From Acidobacteriota bacterium (GTDB lineage: Bacteria; Acidobacteriota; Blastocatellia; Pyrinomonadales; Pyrinomonadaceae): a DNA stretch of 34,288 nucleotides. A model generated the notes under the pieces. The model was not told where the DNA came from. It made no database searches and saw only the letters and a list, made by a program, of their open reading frames with translations. Location of the stretch: assembly GCA_019242475.1 (NCBI GenBank), contig JAFAVK010000115.1:1-34288 (forward strand), given 5' to 3'. Shown in pieces: positions 30,402 to 34,288 of the stretch. Position 1 is the first letter of the stretch. Every line of letters starts with the position of its first letter. A program made the position numbers and the translations under genes.

Positions 30402-31355
30402 TTAGGGTTTCGTTAGCAGTTTGCCGATCTCGCGCCAGGTGATGAGCTTGACGTTGTTCTCTTTGAGCAGGCGGCGGAAGGTCTCGCCCGTAACGAAGTC
30501 AAAGTCGCGCTGCCGCCAGGCCGCGCCCCAGTCGGGGTGGTCTTGCGCGACGGCGCGCATCTCTTCGTCGTCGGAGGCGAGGTGGACGATCAGCTCCGAC
30601 ACGCCCGGCTTCAAGTTCTTAATCAAGTCCGTGTAGAACTCGGCCCAGCGCTCGGGGCGCACCGAGGGGTCTGCGCCGAGGACGCGGTCAAGGACAATGC
30701 CGTCGGGGCCGAGCGCGGCGGGGAGGAAGGGCGCCTCGCCGAACCACTCGCGCGAGACCATCACGGGCAGGCGCTCTTCGCGCGCCACGCGCAGGAGCAT
30801 CTCGAAGAGCGGGCGCGTCGTGTAGAGCGTGCGCATGTGCGCGTCGAGGTGCGTCGGCCTGAGCCCGAAGGCGCGCGCACGCTCGATCTGCGCGCGCACC
30901 TCGGCCTCGGCCTCGCGCACGTCGATGTGTGCGGCGGCCACGTCCTCGGTCGGGTAGAGGTAACCGTCCGCGGCGTAGAGCGTGGGCGCGCGCTCCTTCG
31001 AGAGGACGCCGCCCCAGCGGTAAGTCTTCCACTCGCTCGTGAGCGTCAGGTGAAGACCTAAGTCCGCGTCGGGGTGACTGCGCGCGTAGGCCGCCACCTC
31101 GGGCAGCCAGGGGCACGGCACCATGACGCTCCCCGAGCTGACGAGGCCGGTCTCGAACGCCTTGAAGGTCGCGGCGTTGATCGTGTGGGCGGCGGCGAGG
31201 TCGTCGGCGTGGACGATGAGGAGCTTCGCGTCCGCCGGGTAGCCGAGCCGCGCGGCCAGAGATTTCACCTCGACCGACGCCTGCGCCGACGCGAGCCCGG
31301 CGCAGAGGTGCGCGAGCGCGAACGCGAGGACGAAGGTCGAAAGCTTTGTTCTCAT
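30402..31355 (-). CDS. YdjC/ChbG-family polysaccharide deacetylase-like protein, exported
   Basis: 317 aa. A signal peptide (MRTKLSTFVLAFALAHLCAGLASAQ) precedes a YdjC/ChbG-type domain: LLIVHADDLAAAHTINAATFKAFE (the HADD motif supplies Asp metal ligands), LGLHLTLTSEW, and PTHLDAHMRTLYTTRPLFEMLL (HLDAH, metal-binding His). The Glu/His-rich C-terminus is SELIVHLASDDEEM. ChbG is a cytoplasmic chitooligosaccharide deacetylase; the export signal here suggests an envelope or external sugar substrate. The frame is open for another 130 codons upstream, but only as a shadow of msrB. ATG 31355 forms a four-base ATGA overlap with the msrB stop, fixing the start and showing translational coupling. Confidence 0.88.
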   Translation of the reverse strand: MRTKLSTFVLAFALAHLCAGLASAQASVEVKSLAARLGYPADAKLLIVHADDLAAAHTINAATFKAFETGLVSSGSVMVPCPWLPEVAAYARSHPDADLGLHLTLTSEWKTYRWGGVLSKERAPTLYAADGYLYPTEDVAAAHIDVREAEAEVRAQIERARAFGLRPTHLDAHMRTLYTTRPLFEMLLRVAREERLPVMVSREWFGEAPFLPAALGPDGIVLDRVLGADPSVRPERWAEFYTDLIKNLKPGVSELIVHLASDDEEMRAVAQDHPDWGAAWRQRDFDFVTGETFRRLLKENNVKLITWREIGKLLTKP

Positions 31356-31777
31356 GAAGACCCTTCCGAAGACTCTTCCCCGCCGGCCTCCTTCAGCTTG
31401 AGCACGACGGAGTTGATGCAGTAGCGCAGGCCCGTCGGGCGCGGGCCGTCGTCGAAGACGTGGCCGAGGTGCGAGTCGCAGGTGGCGCAGAGCACTTCCG
31501 TGCGCACCATGCCGTGGCTCGTGTCGAGCTGCGTGCGGACGTTGTCGCCCTCCCTCGGCTCGTAGAAGCTGGGCCAGCCGCAGCCCGAGTCGAACTTCGC
31601 GTCCGAGGTGAACAGCTCCGCGCCGCAGGCCGCGCAGAGGTAGACGCCGGCCTCCTTGTTCCGGTGGTACTCGCCCGTGAAAGGCCGCTCCGTGCCCTTC
31701 TCCCGCGCGACGCGGTACTGCTCCGGCGTGAGCTGCTGCCGCCACTCCTCTTCCGACTTGATAACCTTCTCTTTCAA
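31352..31777 (-). CDS. msrB: Peptide-methionine (R)-S-oxide reductase
   Basis: 141 aa, the normal size of a single-domain MsrB, which reduces Met-R-sulfoxide in proteins. It shows KSEEEWRQQLTPEQYRVAREKGTERPFTGEY at the N-terminus, zinc Cys pairs 48/51 (CAACG) and 97/100 (CATCD), the GCGWPSF motif with Cys66, HLGHVFDDGP, and catalytic Cys120 in RYCINSV. No ATG fits: the best start is TTG 31777, which overlaps the upstream stop in a TTGA, with GGAAAGGAAAG about nine bases upstream. The frame continues far upstream as a shadow of the preceding gene and should not be annotated as one protein. There is no signal peptide, so it is cytoplasmic. Confidence 0.93.
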   Translation of the reverse strand: MKEKVIKSEEEWRQQLTPEQYRVAREKGTERPFTGEYHRNKEAGVYLCAACGAELFTSDAKFDSGCGWPSFYEPREGDNVRTQLDTSHGMVRTEVLCATCDSHLGHVFDDGPRPTGLRYCINSVVLKLKEAGGEESSEGSS

Positions 31778-32433
31778 CCCGTCTTTCCTTTCCCGCCGCG
31801 CCCCTTGCGCGGCTTGTGCTTCGGGGGCTCCGGCTCCGTCTTCGCGGGTGCCGCCGCGCCCGAGCCCTGTTTCGCCGCGGCCGTGTCCACGATGCTGAGC
31901 GTGCTCGGGCCGTCCCGGTCGATGCGCACGACGACGCTGAAGCCGCGGCAGTCGAGCACGCGCGACTGCTTCTCGGCGTCCTTCGAGGGCGCGCCCCACG
32001 CCTCGGCCGGGATGGCGAGCCGCTTCGACACCTGCTCGGAGAACTCCGTCACCTGGTGCCACGGCACCGGCTGCCGGTAGCGCACGTCGATGCGTTGGAG
32101 CGTGCCACCGAGGAAGGTGAGCAGCAGCTCGTTCACGTCGCCGAACTGCTCCTTGCGCACGCCCAGCTCCAGCCCGCCGAGCGACGCGACGAAGGGCTTC
32201 GACCCGGCCCCGGCGCCCTGTGCCACCTTCTGCAAATCCTCCGAGCCGGGGAAGATCCGCGTCAGCTCCGACGGCTTCATGCCGAGCATCACGCCGCCGT
32301 AGTCGGGCGCGACGGCCCGCCCCAGTTGACACGGCTCATCCTGCGCCCGCGCGATTGCGCCGCCGCACAAGAGCGCCGCGGCGAGGAGGAGTGAGTTCGC
32401 AAGGTGTCTCTTCATCTTTCGAGCGGGACGCAT
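31774..32433 (-). CDS. Unrecognised secreted protein with basic C-terminal tail
   Basis: 219 aa from ATG 32433, which directly follows the ankyrin-gene stop (TGAATG). An internal ATG at 32415 gives a cleaner signal peptide (MKRHLANSLLLAAALLCGGAIARAQ). The mature part has GGVMLGMKPSELTRIFPGSEDL, an LTFLGGTLQRIDVRY strand and SRVLDCRGFSVVVRIDRDGPSTLSIVD, a small alpha/beta domain I cannot assign; two Cys (near DEPCQLG and LDCRGF) could form a disulfide. The end is Lys/Pro/Gly-rich (PKHKPRKGRGGKGKTG), perhaps for binding to an anionic surface. The stop overlaps the msrB start by four bases. Similar proteins are known to me only as Acidobacteria hypotheticals. Confidence 0.75.
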   Translation of the reverse strand: MRPARKMKRHLANSLLLAAALLCGGAIARAQDEPCQLGRAVAPDYGGVMLGMKPSELTRIFPGSEDLQKVAQGAGAGSKPFVASLGGLELGVRKEQFGDVNELLLTFLGGTLQRIDVRYRQPVPWHQVTEFSEQVSKRLAIPAEAWGAPSKDAEKQSRVLDCRGFSVVVRIDRDGPSTLSIVDTAAAKQGSGAAAPAKTEPEPPKHKPRKGRGGKGKTG

Positions 32434-33087
32434 TCAGTCCGTGATCTGTTCCGGGAACTCCGAGAGGTCTATCTCTTCGCCGCCGCCGTTGGTCGGGGAG
32501 GCGATGATGGACGGGAGCGGCTTCTCGACCCGGCCGTGCCTGAGCAGGCGCGCGACCTCCGCGTGCCCCTTGCGCTCGGCGATCATCAGCGCCGTCCAGC
32601 CCGTGGCGTTCTGCGCGTCGGGGTAGGCGCCGTGCCGGAGCAAAGAGGCGACGACCTGCGGCTGGTTGTTGAGGGCGGCGATCATCAGCGCCGTCCACTC
32701 GTCGCGCAGCAGCGCGTTCGGGTCAACGCCCGTGTCGAGCAGCTCGTTGAGCTTGGCGAGGTCGCCGTCGCGCGCGGCGAGGAAGAGGCGCGCGTGGCGG
32801 AGCAGCGCGGCGAGGCCGGCGTGGCCGCGCGCCTCGGCCAGGTCGGCGGCCGACTTGTGGTTGCGGTTGCGCGCGTCCACGTCGGCGCCGCCGTCGATCA
32901 ACTCTTCGGCGACGGGCTGGTGGCCGGCGCTGGCGGCGTACATCAGCGCCGTCTGGCCGAAGGCGTCGCTGCTGTTCGGGTCGGCGCCCTCGCGCAGCAG
33001 CGCCTCGACGCGCGGGAGGTCGCCGCGCGAGGCCGCGACCATCAGGTCGTTGATGCCGTTGTTCTTCTCGTTGGAGCGCGCGCTCAT
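32434..33087 (-). CDS. Ankyrin-repeat protein
   Basis: 217 aa with about five ankyrin repeats from residue 12 to 185. Recognisable units are NDLMVAASRGDLPRVEALLREGADPN, GQTALMYAASAGHQPVAEELIDGGADVD, a shortened KSAADLAEARGHAGLAALLRHA, LFLAARDGDLAKLNELLDTGVDPN, WTALMIAALNNQPQVVASLLRHGAYPD and GWTALMIAERKGHAEVARLLRHG. There is no signal peptide or enzymatic domain, so a cytoplasmic protein-protein interaction role is expected, partner unknown. The start ATG 33087 has only a weak purine stretch. First gene of the long minus-strand run, divergent from the M14 peptidase gene with 139 bases between. Confidence 0.9.
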   Translation of the reverse strand: MSARSNEKNNGINDLMVAASRGDLPRVEALLREGADPNSSDAFGQTALMYAASAGHQPVAEELIDGGADVDARNRNHKSAADLAEARGHAGLAALLRHARLFLAARDGDLAKLNELLDTGVDPNALLRDEWTALMIAALNNQPQVVASLLRHGAYPDAQNATGWTALMIAERKGHAEVARLLRHGRVEKPLPSIIASPTNGGGEEIDLSEFPEQITD

Positions 33088-33226
33088 CGTCGGGGGTAAA
33101 TTGTAACACCCCTCTTCCGGGCGCCGCGAGTGTTCGACCCGCGCCGCGCTTTACTCCCACGGCGCGCGCACGTAACATGCGGGGCGCACGCCCAACAGAC
33201 AACACAGACAGCTTACGGAGGAGACC

Positions 33227-34288
<1,062 letters not shown>

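Noticed and set aside
31356..31745. Longer N-terminus for the YdjC/ChbG-like protein
   Set aside because: The extra 130 residues are an out-of-frame reading of msrB, Arg/Gly-rich, and hide a good signal peptide at ATG 31355.
31778..32332. Longer N-terminus for MsrB
   Set aside because: The extension is the shadow of the upstream secreted-protein gene; MsrB starts at its normal position with TTG 31777.

Overview
High-GC bacterial chromosomal DNA with strong G/C third-position bias, tightly packed genes and no plasmid, phage, insertion-sequence or CRISPR content that I can see. Family content (an Acidobacteria-type VWFA-related secreted protein, a DUF6526 protein, an HAF-like secreted repeat protein, a TIR protein with a Pro/Ala/Asn-rich linker, several hybrid histidine kinases) suggests the phylum Acidobacteriota, perhaps class Blastocatellia. 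This is an inference from family memory, not a search.

Layout. 1-3.4 kb (+): the 3' end of a sensor kinase, the murein-recycling ligase Mpl, and a TIR-transmembrane-pentapeptide protein ending in a clear terminator. 3.5-5.5 kb (+): a secreted HAF-like/Ig-like repeat protein. 5.6-9.4 kb (-): a compact three-gene cluster (ferritin-like Cys-rich protein, DUF692/MNIO enzyme, DUF2063/HvfC-type partner). This is the most interesting system here: the Cys-rich tail of the large first protein looks like the core of an MNIO-modified bufferin precursor, but it is fused to a ferritin-like domain. 9.7-10.3 kb (+): a stand-alone DICT-domain protein. 10.5-13.8 kb (+): probable operon pta, stand-alone NusG-type KOW protein, BtpA/SgcQ-family protein, VWFA-related secreted protein. 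13.9-15.05 kb (-): a REC-HD-GYP response regulator, followed by a tRNA-Leu(CAA) gene with its own promoter (+).

15.4-20.3 kb (-): a tightly coupled trio of an M15-like peptidase lipoprotein, an unrecognised secreted protein and a large Cache-PAS-PAS hybrid histidine kinase. 20.7-22.7 kb (+): a secreted subtilisin-like protease with a GVITGD hexapeptide tract, behind a good sigma70-type promoter. 22.8-24.8 kb (+): a second, paralogous hybrid kinase with a multi-pass membrane sensor. 25.0-33.1 kb (-): a long run of nine genes, mostly overlapping or a few bases apart (ankyrin protein, secreted protein, MsrB, YdjC/ChbG-type deacetylase, MsbA-type ABC exporter, DUF6526, MOSC protein, luciferase-like monooxygenase, zinc alcohol dehydrogenase). 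33.2 kb to the end (+): an M14 metallocarboxypeptidase that runs off the window.

A recurring non-coding theme is that convergent gene ends carry long inverted repeats built from short words: GACGCGG at 5.55 kb, GGCAGTA at 13.8 kb and a 211-bp REP-like palindrome at 24.8-25.0 kb. A GATGAATGA-based family occurs at 0.5 kb and 10.4 kb. Most probably act as transcript ends and may be dispersed repeat families of this genome.
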